Origin: Carya illinoinensis
Taxonomy: Eukaryota; Streptophyta; Magnoliopsida; Fagales; Juglandaceae
Length of the DNA: 64,000 nucleotides
Direction of reading: 5' to 3'
NCBI RefSeq assembly: GCF_018687715.1
Contig: NC_056756.1
Location: 37,234,480 to 37,298,479 of the forward strand
Shown in pieces: positions 1 through 11,703 of this stretch (its first letter is position 1; the number at the start of each line of letters is the position of its first letter). The notes beneath the pieces were generated by a model. The model was given only the letters and a program-made list of their open reading frames with translations. It ran no database searches and was not told where the DNA came from. A program made the position numbers and the translations under genes.

Positions 1-167
1 ATTCATTAGATTATAAAATTATTTTTATTGTAAAGTAGATCTAACGAATCATATGAAGTCACATCAGTTTGTATAATTGTTTTTGTGTAATTACTGTGGA
101 TATGTTCAAAAGCTTTTGTTTTTATTTTGTTTTTGTTGGCTACTTTCCTTTCATTCATCCACTCATC

Positions 168-1431
168 TTTTTTTTTTTTTTTTTTTTTTGAAGTGAAACA
201 TTGTTCCATTCATTCATTAAACGGACAATTACAATTTCTGAGCTAAAATTACAAGGCAAATTCTAACATTTTCTCATTCACCAACCCACAAATTTCTTTG
301 CGACTAACAAGGTCTTGTCCAATGCCTCCAGACTAACCATCTGAGAGACAGACCTCCATACTAACCATCTAAGAGACACAACTTTGTATTAGACCACCAT
401 CTAAGACAGCCCACATAACTCCCCCTCTCAAGGAGTGGAGTACACACTTTACGGACCCTAGGTCCTAGAGACAAAGTTTCCTAATACTACCTAAAACAAA
501 CTAAATAAATAAAAACACATAAAAATCACTACTACATAAACATAAAACCAACATTACAACATAAACATTAAAGACACTAAAAACTGGCCCTCCAACTGGT
601 TGTCAGTACATTTGTCCCGCCCACGCCGCCCTTTCTGCACACCTTTTGCCCATCAGGTTTTGTGAGTGCCCGATAGACACCCACACCAAGCACTTTCTGG
701 GTACCTTTTGCAGTAGGCATGTCTCCTGTCCATGAAGTCAGAAAGTCTACAATCCAGTTTGCACCCCACGTTCTCTTACTCCTCTACATCCGCTGCAACC
801 CAGTCTTTTACATCACCAAAGCGGCAATCCTCCTCATCTAACGACATGATTCCACATCACCACGAGTCCCACCACTTTCCATGACTACATCGTTCGCCAA
901 GCTCATGGCTAGTGACGCCAACCATCGTGGTTACCCGACCATGAGCTAGCCCAAAGCGACTTGTACCCCAGCTTAGTGATCTTTGTTTTCCTAGCCAAAA
1001 ACAGAGCTCCTCCATCTCAGCTCTGAAGTTTGGCTACAAGGATGACTTCACCAATGGTTGAGTTCGAGCTCTGGTGCTCTCCTCTACCAACCAACTACAT
1101 CGCTTACCTTTAGTCACTTTATCCCCGTGAGATCGCTCAAGGTTCGCGACGGCTTGTGATACACGAGCGACTGCTCAGGACAAACCCATCTCCATGAAAC
1201 TAGAGCTGGTTTCCAAAGTAGAGATGGTTGCTTGAGCCCTTAAGCCACCATAAAACAACTTCCGAAAGCCTTATTTTAAGTACCTAAACACACATAAACA
1301 ACAAAAACAAAATGAAAATAAACAAGGGAGGGAGGGAGGAGCACTCCTCCTTCTTTGGAGGTTTTCATTTTTGTTCTCTAGAGAGATGAGGGAGTTTCTC
1401 TCTCTAGAAGCAAAAGGTCATTTCACTTCTC
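168..1431 (-). mobile_element. Poly-A retroposon, copy A (non-autonomous, LINE-mobilised type)
   Basis: This 1264-bp insertion is read on the minus strand. It ends in a 22-base poly-A tail (poly-T at 168-189) and is bounded by a perfect 16-bp target duplication at 152-167 and 1432-1447 (CATTCATCCACTCATC). No reverse transcriptase or other long ORF is visible. Its 5' part (right end) has TCTCTAGAGAACAAA and a GC-rich near-palindrome at 1335-1350. Both recur near the 5' ends of the elements at 61679 and about 63690, so the three form a family. A poly-A tail with a long TSD is the signature of L1-type target-primed insertion, so mobilisation in trans by a LINE is inferred. The perfect TSD suggests a fairly recent insertion. 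Confidence 0.85.
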
Positions 1432-1447
1432 CATTCATCCACTCATC

Positions 1448-2452
1448 GAGTTTTATTTGTATATTTTTTTTGTTTCACATTTTGCTTTACTGACAAACTT
1501 TTCATCTTCTCACAACTACTAACACTGGTCTAGCACTATTACTTTTTGGTCGGTGTTTTTGCCGACTTTGGCACTCCCATTGCTTGGTTTCTTCCTTAAT
1601 GCTTCACAATTTCCAATCAATAAAGAAATCAAACCGCCTTTTGCAAGCCTATAACTCTTCATTTCCCATTTCTTTCTTTAATGGAGTTTTAATTTGATAC
1701 ATCTTGGATTAAAAATAAATAAAGAAATCATTATCTTCTTTCATCGGTTCTGAGAGCCTTCCTTCAAGCCATTTTGCTTTTCATTTCATCCGACTGGTTT
1801 GATATTCTAATATTATCATATTGATAGCTTTTCCGTGCCGGTCTTCCGGAACCTGAGCTCTGAACTTCAGTGTTACTGGTGGCACTAATATGCTAAGAAT
1901 TGATCACGGTGCAGTTTTGAGCTAGAGCATTTCACAACAAATATTTATAATTTTATACCGTTGCTTCTACATTCTATCATCCAATAATCAATCTTGTGGA
2001 ATCCGGCCTTGCAACGAAAACTTACAGAAGTTAGATTAAAATAATGAGTTTTACTACAAATAAGCCACGCACCATATATTTTTTAATTTTTTTAATTTAA
2101 TTTTTTTTTTTTGAGTTTATTCTTTTTAAACTAATTAAATTTTTCTACTCATTATCCATATAACAAACATTTGGTAAAAGAAATAAATAAAAACAAATAA
2201 AAAAAAATATGGTAGGTGGTGTATGGACTTATGTTTAGAATTTTTTAAAAATAATATTCTAACAATATTTTATTCAACTTATATTTCAACTCACCATTGG
2301 CACCTTACACAACTAAATCTAGTCACCAAACAGGACCACACAAACTACAATATTTTGTGTTATCAATCAGCCAAAAGCCTTGGAAAAATGTTTTTACAAA
2401 CAGTATTAACTGAAAAAAGGAATACAAAACAGACAAAGACCTGCCACATATA
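1448..2452. other. Intergenic, no gene seen
   Basis: AT-rich DNA with short poly-T/poly-A runs between retroposon copy A and the 3' end of the TAP46-like pseudogene. I see no conserved ORF. The first part beyond the pseudogene's lost stop (2363-2452) stays open as an artefactual 30-codon extension. Confidence 0.6.
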
Positions 2453-3408
2453 CCCACAAGGGGTTAGCTTCTTATTGCCGGCACCCCGAGGATTATCGTC
2501 TTTCCAGTCATCCCAAGCTCTTGCCTTTTCTTGGGAAGCGTCATCATCTTCATCATCCTCTTCACCTGGTCTTTGCTTCCTATTGTCCTTGTACCACAAG
2601 GAATTGGGATCCTCCATAAGTTTTGCATTTTGTTCTTGCCATTTGTTCATCGTCTCCATCTCCCTTAGACCAGCTTCCTCTATGCTCACGGTTGGCAACC
2701 TACAACAGGATATCCAATTTAGCATCTCCACCAAGATGTTTGAAATGATACAACGCACCCCTAAGCAGAAGCCAAGTATTTCCATAACAATTATATCTGG
2801 GAATATATTTCAGCAATCATTCCTCCCTCCAACCAAACATAAGCAAAGGGTTTCCCTACAAGAAGTGGGTCTTTTCCTTTTCTTATAAATGAGTTTTTAT
2901 TAGGCAATGGAAATATACCTATAAGAAGGCTGGAAACCTGAATTTCCACCCTTTTCCTTTCACTCATTATCCTTCCACCCACACAACTCAATGGTCCAAA
3001 TGCTAGTGGCTGGTGTTTGTGATCATGTGTCTTTGATGCCTTCACTCTCCCTTCTAGAACATCTTGTGCAAATGTAGCACGTGATAGGCTCTGCAGGTTT
3101 GGTATACAGAGCTCGAGCTGCAGCATTACGATGCCAAGCTTCAGCTCTCTTGCTGCGATCATCAAGAGCTTGAGAGAACCCCTTGCCCCCTTCCTGAATT
3201 TATAGAGTTCATGCAGAAATGTTATATGTACAAAAACCTGCAAACTCCACAGACAATGGTAGCCATAGATGTAATCATAAACAATTTGTTAATCTATTAA
3301 TCAAAACGCCAAATATAATGACCAAAAGAGAAAAAAACTGTGCACACATAGATGTTCATATAACCAGACCGCTGGAGGGAGAGATAGACGTTCACATATA
3401 GAGGGAAC

Positions 3409-3663
3409 AAAATGATTGGACTTTTGAAGATAAGGAGCAAACATTGGAGGAAATTAGAAAGTTCTTTGTTAAAACTTTGTTCCTTTGGGCAAGTGTTGTA
3501 GATTGTAATGGCCTAAATTTTCATGATTTTCTTGTTTCTATCTCTCCCTCTTAGCTGGGTGTAAACTCTTGTATACCCATGTGTACTTGGGCTATGCCTA
3601 TTCATATTAATACAAATATATTTTACTTAAAATAAAAAAAATAAAAAATAAATAAAAAAAAAA
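3409..3663 (+). mobile_element. 5'-truncated L1-type LINE 3' end
   Basis: Reading forward from about 3411, an open frame gives NDWTFEDKEQTLEEIRKFF and then KTLFLWASVV, ending at TAG near 3555. This matches the C-terminus of plant L1 ORF2 proteins. It is followed by a typical LINE 3' tail (TTGTATACCCATGTGTACTT) and an A-rich tail at about 3630-3663. It sits in the intron between exons 8 and 7 of the TAP46-like pseudogene, on the opposite strand. I could not find a convincing target duplication. Confidence 0.75.
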
Positions 3664-4204
3664 GACCACCATCCTGCATGCCTTGTAGAGAACACTTTAA
3701 ACAATTTCCGGTCATCAAATCTTTAGGTGAAAAGCTAATTTTGCAAAAGTAGAGCAACTTCATAAATTATGAGTAATTAAAGACTAATTCTCATCAACTG
3801 TATCAATACCTTTGATTGTTTTTCCTTTATGGCAGAGAGCATCTCTTCCTCCTTATTTAGCATTTCCAGGAGATCAAATGCCTGAAAATTGTATCATGGA
3901 ACAAAGATTTGATAAGATCTTAATAACAACACCTTGAACTTGGTAGAATATATTGATAACCTAAAACCAACCTTACAGATTGCCAACGAGATGGTAGTAA
4001 GCCAGGCCTGCACAAGGGGAATAATATGATCTCAGTCAAACTCAAATAGTTTTGAAAACCCAAAACATCGTACGCTTTCATAAGTCATACAATAGTTTTT
4101 AATGTTCGCACCTTATGATTACTCATCAAACAAATCAGGTTACTCCTGGAACTGTTAGAAAGAGAAAATTTAAGCAATTTTCAAAACTGCAATTTGTCAG
4201 TTGA

Positions 4205-4281
4205 TATAAGCACCGAGTTGGTTTTTTTTTTAACCAGTAAAAAAAGAAAAAAAAAAAAAACCACCAACTTGGTGCTTATAT
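4205..4281. repeat. Hairpin-forming inverted repeat
   Basis: GATATAAGCACCGAGTTGG pairs with CCAACTTGGTGCTTATATC across a poly-T/poly-A loop, with one mismatch. It lies in the intron between TAP46-like exons 6 and 5. It may be a small foldback element. Confidence 0.7.
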
Positions 4282-4313
4282 CACCAAGTTGGTGTATTTT
4301 ATTATGTAGATAC

Positions 4314-4457
4314 GCTATTTCTTGGTCTTGCAAATGGGTGATTCGTCAAGCAATTTATTAAGAAGAAATTGCAAGACCAAACAGTTCCAGCTATATTGCA
4401 AGACCAACAATACCAACAATAGAGGACAACCATTTTACATCAAGACCAAGAAATAGC
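4314..4457. repeat. Small foldback element with 17-bp perfect terminal inverted repeats
   Basis: GCTATTTCTTGGTCTTG at 4314-4330 is the exact reverse complement of 4441-4457. A further internal motif (TTGCAAGACCAA) is repeated. At 144 bp with no coding content it looks like a tiny MITE. It sits next to the hairpin at 4205. Confidence 0.65.
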
Positions 4458-6214
4458 ATTTCTTAATAAAAATAAGTCATTAAAAAATAATTTGAAAATT
4501 TGTGGTTTACTCATGGTACACATTTCAAATAGTAGTATTTAATGCCATGCGATCTTACCGACTGCACCAGGAATACATTCAGGTAAAAGATGTTTGAGGT
4601 TACAACTAAGGAACAAGACCCAATCAGGCAGACTTGCAAAAAAGCAATCACTAAAAAAATTGACTTGTAGGAATTTGAACCTTTCCTTCTGTACGTACAA
4701 TAATTAGAATCAATATAAAAAAAATCTTCTTTTTCTTTTTTTTATGGGATGGGAGATAACACGAAAAAAGTTTTACACAACAGAAGTGTGTATAGTTTTT
4801 CTTTTCTTTCTTTTTTATTGCAAAAGTGTGTAGAGTTTGACTATCCATCATTTCCATATATTTTCGGGATGTCCCAGGACTCACAACATGAAGCAATATA
4901 TTAAAAAAAAGTGCAAGTAGCATAACCGCATAAAAATTAAATAGCTAACCAGCTAACCTCTCATTCTTCCTCTCCATCCTCATCCAGCACATCTTCCTCA
5001 CCGGCCTCGACAGGAGTGGATGAGGCAGCTGCTTTACTAGAAAACCCACGCCACTCCTTCTTCCGCTTGTTTATTTCCAGCAACTTCGTTTCTGCGGCTT
5101 TTTTGGCGATAGAATCGAGCAATCTAGATACAAGCACAAGAAAAGTACTATCACAAGGACCATCCATTTCCCACTTGAACCTTTAGGGATTCAAGTCCTA
5201 ACATTGGAATTCATGCTTCTCATAGATTAAAAGTACTAAAATAAAATAACACTACCTTGAAATCCCTGCGATCAACAGGATAACTTGATCCCTTTTGTCT
5301 AGATGTGTCTAATTCCTCTTCGTCTACAAATTCCATTGCCTCACAAAATGATGTAAATTCCCAGAAAAGCTCAACAGTAAAATTTTACTTAACAGCGCTT
5401 CAGACTATTCTTCAGGTGATGAAGAGCATTCACCTTTAATTTTTCCTGGGAAGCCCTAAGAATCTGTATTCTGTCACCTTGTGCAACTTTTTCCATCAAC
5501 ACAGCAAGGCGAGATGGCACCTGCAGTCAAAATTACATTCAGAGCTGCCAATAATAGAATTCAAGCAACTCATTGAGAGCTATAAAATTTGCAATGATGC
5601 TACCTTCAGTAATTATAACCATGAAGAATGTAATGAAGAGTTTCTCAAAATGTTCTTCAGTAATTATGATCAGAAAAATATCTTCCTCATCCTCAGTTAC
5701 AAACTTTAGAAAATTATATAATTTCAGTCAGATTGTGACCAAGAAATGGCTACCATGCACCAAGGTGCAAATATTGCAGATTCATAATCATTTGTCTCAT
5801 CTCCCAGACTCTCTACAAATGTATTATTAAACCTAAAAATGTAAGATACCTTAATCCATCACATCCAAAGTTTCTAAACAAAGGTCTTTCTCATTCAAAA
5901 TTCATCAAATAGCTATAGACTAAGGGCACAATGTGCATATTCATTGCACATTATACCTTTACACTTTTATGTAGCATTTGAGATAGGAGTACAAAACCAT
6001 GGTGAAAACATTGATGATTCCTCTGAATCCAACCATATCATCAGATGACAATAGCTACATAACTCCACATATAAGATGCTTGCCCCAAAAAACAAAAAAA
6101 AAACAAAAAAAAGAGCTTCTGGTTGAAAGAAAAGAATGCAACAAAATATTTAAAACAGAAAATATAAATCCCGCTTCCAGTACAATATACCAATATTTTT
6201 GCTTGGAACCAGAA

Positions 6215-6218
<4 letters not shown>

Positions 6219-6294
<76 letters not shown>
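6219..6294. repeat. (TC)n microsatellite
   Basis: About 38 uninterrupted TC units in the intron between TAP46-like exons 3 and 2. Long open frames here (RE or LS repeats) are artefacts of the repeat. Confidence 0.98.
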
Positions 6295-6297
<3 letters not shown>

Positions 6298-6509
6298 AGT
6301 ATATATCCAGAAACAGCATACAAATACCATTTATACGTGCAGTAGACCCGCACAATGCGAGGGAATAATATAAGATATTTGATATATTTATTTTAAAACG
6401 TTAAAGATGTATACAAACATATTATATTCACTTAATACCATCTATCACCAAAAATTAAGAAAAAAAAAATTGAGGAACCCATCTTTGTGAACATTGTTTT
6501 TGTTTTGTA

Positions 6510-6706
6510 GGCCCCGTTTGGATAGTAAAAGTGTTTCATCCTATCTCATCTCATCATTGTAACTTTATTAAATTCATACATAAAATATAATAAACAATAC
6601 AACTTTTTCAAATTCTAAAAAAATAATAATATTCAAAAATAATATTCAAAAACAATATTGTATTCAGCTTTCAACTTTCATCTCAATTCATTATCTAAAC
6701 GTCATC
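6510..6706. mobile_element. MITE of the 'GATGAG' family, copy 1
   Basis: Begins GGCCCCGTTTGGAT and ends ATTATCTAAACGTCATC, with an A/T-rich body containing CATCTCATCTCATC and AATAATATTCAAAAAC. The same body recurs, in either orientation, at about 8925, 30620, 44395, 46640, 57770, 58668, 60535 and 63169. It lies inside a TAP46-like intron. Confidence 0.7.
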
Positions 6707-7504
6707 ATATTATCATCAATAATGAGGTTAGTAATTCTCTATACTCTTTCATAGATTCATTTTCCTCTTTAAAATAATGGCGTCTTGAAAATTAAGAGAT
6801 TTTAAATAAAAATTCGTAACTCCATTAGATATATTATTTTCCATTTAGTTTTTTTTTAATCGGTATATTATTGTTTTTTTAATATAATGATAGATACTAT
6901 ATAATAAGATACCAAGAAAGAACATCAAGAGAAAGTTTGAGAAACCCATCTTTGTAAACCTATTTTTTCTCCAATATCATCGAATAATGAAATTAGTCAT
7001 GTTTCTATACTATTGCACCGGTTTATTTTTAAAAGAAATGCATTTAAAAAACTTAAAAGGCAGCTAGGTCAGGGAGGTCTACCGTCTTAATCAAGTCAAC
7101 GAGCGGATATAGAATACACAAAACTACGTAATACGGATAAAGTACCAAAATTAGAAAGAAAAAAAAAAACATATAAAACGTAAACAAGAAATTTACCAGG
7201 AGATACTTCAGATTAGTAGTGCTGATATCGTCCATGGTCACATTCGCTGAAAACATCCCCAGCTTATATATATCATGTCCTCGCACTTCTCCAAAACCTC
7301 GCAACCCTTCCGCACAAGCTCCTAATTTTTTTATGTCAAAATCAAATTGAAAATTTGAAACTCAGATGATCAAAATCTCAAAGGAAAGAGCAGGGGGGAT
7401 TAAAGGCTGGACAAGTGTACTTGGTCGGCACCGGAGACTGCCGCAGTTGAATGGATCTTAAGGGCTTGTTCGAAAAGAGCTGGGAGAGGGACGACGTCCT
7501 CCAT

Positions 7505-8924
7505 GTTGCATTACCGGCCATATGAGCTTATCGAAATCCTATTAATTGGGGAATAAAACTGAGGGGAATTGGTGGGCGGCGGAATTGGAAATGTATGTTT
7601 ACGCTTTCAGCTGTGATTGAGATTCCAAAGAAATTGAGAGGAGATTGTTAGAATCCAAGCGGAACTACCGGCGCACATTAGATATAACTCATGTCGGATG
7701 CCGAAGGCGTACTGGCGTCTCAGAGTCACAATTCATGTTGGCGGGTCGTTCCTGTCGTATAAAGGGCAACGCTACTATGCCTGCCGACCAAGCTAATTTT
7801 TTTTTTTTGTTTTTTTTCTCTTTTTTTAATATTTTTTAAAAATAAAAATATATATTAATATATTTAAAATCACTTCTTTAATTATTAAATAAATAAATAA
7901 ATAATTGACCAGTAATCAACTAAAACGGTCAAATAAAAAGGGCATAAAAGCTTTATCCTTATATTATAAACATTCCACAATATGAGTTAATCTAACCCAA
8001 ACCGTTAAGTTACAAGCGTCTAATTTATTTAAATAATAGATTATATTATGTCACTCATTTTTATCTATTAAAAATATGTCATATAACCCATATCAACACA
8101 ATTTATATAATTATATTGAACTAACATTCGTAATGCATTTGCTTGATTAACATTATTTTAAAAAAAATTAAAATCCATATTTATTAATAATCACAAATTT
8201 AAGAAAAATAATAAGACTATTAAATATTAATATTTTTCAAATTTTTAACTTATAATAAAACTAATATTACAGACCATGTAATAACAAATATGATTATAGA
8301 TCCATAATTACAAATTCTAACAACGAAAATATAAGCATATTGAAAATACCAATATTACAATCTAATAATAATAAAATTAGAATTTTGAAAAAAGATTTAA
8401 ACAAATTATTGTAAGTTTATTTTCGAGTTAAACGAGTTGACCCATAATTGACTCATTTATTAATCATGTTGTAATATGTCAACCTGTTTTGATATGAATC
8501 CATTTATATCAAATCTAAACACGCTAATTTAGGATCATATTCGTATTAAATTTATCTATCGGGGTCACTACCATCTATCAGGGTCACTAGCTAAATAACT
8601 CCTTGTAGCTACACAAAAGCGAGGCTCACTTTCAATGTGATGAAATCTCCCTTTTGGAGATTTTTGTTTTTTAAAAAACACTTCTATCTGCAGGTTAGTG
8701 TAAAGTATTCACCAATAACATTGTTGATATCGTAAGATTTAATTTTAATATTCAGATTTTGATATTTCCCCTATAAATCAACACCCAATTTGTAAATAAA
8801 AATTTTCTTTTCTTTTTTCTTTCACTAGATCTTTTTTCTTTTCTTTTCTTTTCTTTTTATTTTTGATAAATTTCCTTTCACTAGATCTAAATGTACAAAT
8901 AAAGAGTTATAAATTTAGGACTTA
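7505..8924. other. Intergenic, including former TAP46-like promoter
   Basis: The first 300 bases upstream of the pseudogene start are of mixed composition and may be old 5' UTR or promoter. The rest is very AT-rich, with TAAA tandem units near 7890 and TTTTC repeats near 8805-8860. A short direct repeat (CTTTCACTAGATCT) occurs near 8820 and 8876. No gene is seen. Confidence 0.55.
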
Positions 8925-9110
8925 TTTAAGACCTCATTTCATCTCATCTCATTTCAAAACTTTTCATAATTTTCTTCACAAATATTACTCAAACACAAAT
9001 AGTTTTTCAATTTTAAATCTTCAACTTTTTCATCTAAACATTACCTAATTATTCTAACTTTCCAAGCTTCCAAATAAAACACAAAAAATAATACAAATGT
9101 TTTCAATTTT

Positions 9111-9171
<61 letters not shown>

Positions 9172-9307
9172 CAATATTTTAACTTTATAATATTTTTATT
9201 TAACTTTTTCTCTCTTATTTCTTGAAACCTAATAAAACATCTTAACTCAAACAATTTTACTATTATTTCCATATTTTTTATCTCATGTCATTACCAAAAC
9301 AAGCCCT
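8925..9307. mobile_element. MITE of the 'GATGAG' family, long variant, with embedded (AT)n
   Basis: Runs from CCTCATTTCATCTCATCTCA to CCAAAACAAGCCCTTAG. It shares its layout with the copies at 44395-44757 and 46640-47012 (ATTACCTAATTATT, TTTTTATTTAACTTTTTC, CCTAATAAAACATC). An (AT)n microsatellite of about 54 bases at 9114-9168 expanded inside it. Confidence 0.7.
9114..9168. repeat. (AT)n microsatellite
   Basis: About 27 uninterrupted AT units inside a MITE. It is a likely length-polymorphic site. Confidence 0.95.
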
Positions 9308-9310
9308 TAG

Positions 9311-10340
9311 AGCACTTATAATGGTTTTTTTATCTTATCCTTTAAAAATTAAAATATATCATCAAAATCCACTTTTATTTTATTTTACATACTATGAGAA
9401 AATATATTTGCAATCCAAATGTATGCTAGCACCATGTACTACTTTTAAAAAAAGTGGATAAATCTAAAACTCACATAATTTTTTTTTTTTAATTGTGGAC
9501 TCCATTGTTTTTCGAAAGGAGTGTGGCAGGACTTGCACATGCTTGGATTGTATCTAACATTATTTCTTTTACAGTATATCATAAATCAATTTATCTATTT
9601 TTTCTCTATATCATTTAAATATTTTTTAATCATGTCAAATGTCTTCTAACTACCAATTAAATCTTCATATTTTTTCATATCTGCAATATCTCCCAATATA
9701 CAATTTTATATAATTATGTCCTATTTCATATCAATCCAAATTTATAAGCCAACCAAAAGTTAAATTGATCCAATATATATATATATAGAAAGACATTATT
9801 GTAAAAGAATATTTTTAAGATGTCTTGGGCATATTCTAAAAATATCCATTTTCGATAACAGTGAAAATATTCTTTGGTATATCATGAGAATATTGATTTT
9901 CAATAATTGTGAAAGAATATTCGCAACAATTATTGAATATATTATAAGAATATACCTTATTTTAGTTTACTCAAAACTTTAACTATAAATAAGACCATTT
10001 GTTCTAAAGTTTTATCAACATAATAATTTCCATTTCTCTGCACAATTCTTCTAATTCTCCTTTCTATACACTTCTTATAGTGCCAGTCTTTGAGATATTT
10101 TACTCTTTCTTGTTTGATGTTGAGATGGCATCAAATTCAATTCTTTCTATGGAAGAAGAACGCTTAGATAGCGAAAGAGGCTCAAAATTGTGCCGCAATT
10201 CTATTCCATGATGTATATTCATTCAAAGAAATTCTTTTGAAAGCAACTAATGTCTTTTTTCAAATTATTTTGTTGAATCACTTATATATCCTTTGAATAT
10301 ATTTCGTAGGAGGTTTCAAATGCTAAGTCTTCTTTTTTTT
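9311..10340 (+). mobile_element. PIF/Harbinger-like remnant with transposase N-terminus
   Basis: The left edge GAGCACTTATAATGG and the next 80 bases (TCTTATCCTTTAAAA, ATTTTACATAC) match the inverted right end of the Tourist-like MITE at 54784-55397. Further in are a TATA-like box (CTATAAAT at 9983-9990) and a short ORF, MASNSILSMEEERLDSERG, at 10125-10211 that ends in an early stop. In another frame, YPLNIFRRRFQM at about 10287-10322 resembles the FRRRFRM start of Harbinger (ALP1-like) transposases. The rest of the transposase is absent. The right boundary is uncertain. Confidence 0.55.
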
Positions 10341-11703
10341 TTTTGCATATTCAAGTTGGAGTCAAAGTATATGAATCATATCATTAATGAAAACAAACTT
10401 AAATCCATCAAAAAAAAAAAAAAACAAGCTTAAAGCGTAAAGGACTTTGCATTAATGATATGATATGAATATCCCCACTTATGAAAGCATGACTAAAAAA
10501 ATCTAAGACTACTGTAGCTTAACGTCAAATCCAACATTAGATTATCCTTATATTCATCTAGGGGGGTCTGAACAGTATGTCATGTTATTAACAATTACTT
10601 GGTTAAATTATATTTCGCAGGCAATTCACCAATGCGCACAATCTGATACAAATTCAAATATAAGAAATATTAATAATCAAAAAAATTGTGTATAACTCAA
10701 GTTGAAATAATAGATGCAACCAGTGTTTTTAAAGACAATATACATATTTCACATACTTCAATTAGTTGCACTATTTTGACAAAGAAATACATTATACATT
10801 TCTAGAAATCATCATTTTTCAATTATATAAACATGCATAAATGTTGGATTATCAATAAACCCTTTAAGTTCATAAGTCTGACACACCAACACATACTCAC
10901 GACTTTTTCTTTAATCTCATAGAACACATTAATAGAGACAATATCATGTGTAAAAATACATAATTCAGTAAACAACTATTTTTATCTCTCATGCTTCATA
11001 TAGCAGAATGCTTGTTTTAGACTCATTTAATCTTGAATAATAACTAGTCACTCTTAAAACAACTACCAATAATTTATCACTCTTAGAATAGCTAAGAACA
11101 CCATACCTTGGTATCTTCAACCATCATGTGATATAATTTAGAACTAATTTGCTTATTGTGCCTTTTATAAGTAACTTTCGCAACAACTCAAAAAATGAAT
11201 ACTTATAATAAACTCTAAATTATTTTCTTCTCTCTACCCTTTCCCTCCACGTGGAGACACTCACAAAAAGCAAACAGATAACTCCACTATCCTCCCTTCA
11301 TTCTTAAAAAGAGTTCATAGATGTAAAATGAATAAGAAATAAAATATCCTTTCCAACATACATACAACCCCAATATAGTCAATAACATACATATAATAAC
11401 TATAGTATACAATAGAAGCCCTACCATAATATATATATATATATATACAATCCTATATTATATGTCTAGCGAGCAGCTGCGAGCCCTATCATCTGCATAC
11501 AACAGAAAGTTACATACATACATCTATAATATTCATATATGATAGTTAATATTTCATACATCTATAATAGTCATGAAATGCATACACCATTGTCGAAGTC
11601 TACAAATGTAACAAAGCTGTTATGATGATATGTCATTTTAATATGCCACCTAGCTTATCAAAAGAGAAAGAGAGAACAACACAGTCTATGCCTATTTCTA
11701 TAA
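10341..11703. other. AT-rich repeat-derived DNA, no gene
   Basis: Starts with poly-T and poly-A runs near 10333 and 10411. Only short A/T-rich motifs and an (AT)n stretch at about 11430-11449 are seen. I recognise no coding or RNA gene. Confidence 0.5.

Larger units (their letters stand above)
2453..7504 (-). pseudogene. TAP46: TAP46/IGBP1-like PP2A regulatory subunit, unprocessed pseudogene
   Basis: TAP46 (alpha4/IGBP1 family) binds catalytic subunits of PP2A-type phosphatases and acts in TOR signalling. Nine exons can be read: E1 7421-7504, E2 7197-7321, E3 5434-5520, E4 5256-5360, E5 4958-5123, E6 3972-4007, E7 3810-3881, E8 2919-3193 and E9 2453-2699. Together they give about 399 codons, close to the family's roughly 400. 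Diagnostic segments are MEDVVPLPALFEQ (E1), AWLTTISLAICK (E6), AEAWHRNAAARA (E8), SIEEAGLREME and ARAWDDWKDDNPRGAGNKK (E9). Lesions: two extra bases in E2 (TATATA run near 7265), one extra A in E5 (CAAAAAAGC near 5105), CGA to TGA at 4961-4963, GG in place of AG at the E4 acceptor (5361-5362), a two-base loss near 3076-3080, a one-base loss near 2934, and loss of the terminal stop after KKLTPCG. Because introns survive, it arose by DNA duplication, not retroposition. Assembly indels could explain a few frameshifts but not the stop or the acceptor. Confidence 0.93.

Noticed and set aside
2223..2888. 221-codon plus-strand frame
   Set aside because: It is antisense to exon 9 of the TAP46-like copy and has no homology of its own.
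6055..6373. Long open frames made of Arg-Glu or Leu-Ser repeats
   Set aside because: They are translations of the (TC)n microsatellite, as are those at 24120-24187 and 43407-43436.
2453..7504. A working TAP46 gene with sequencing errors only
   Set aside because: Indels could be errors, but the TGA at 4961-4963, the missing AG at exon 4 and the lost stop are independent lesions of different kinds.
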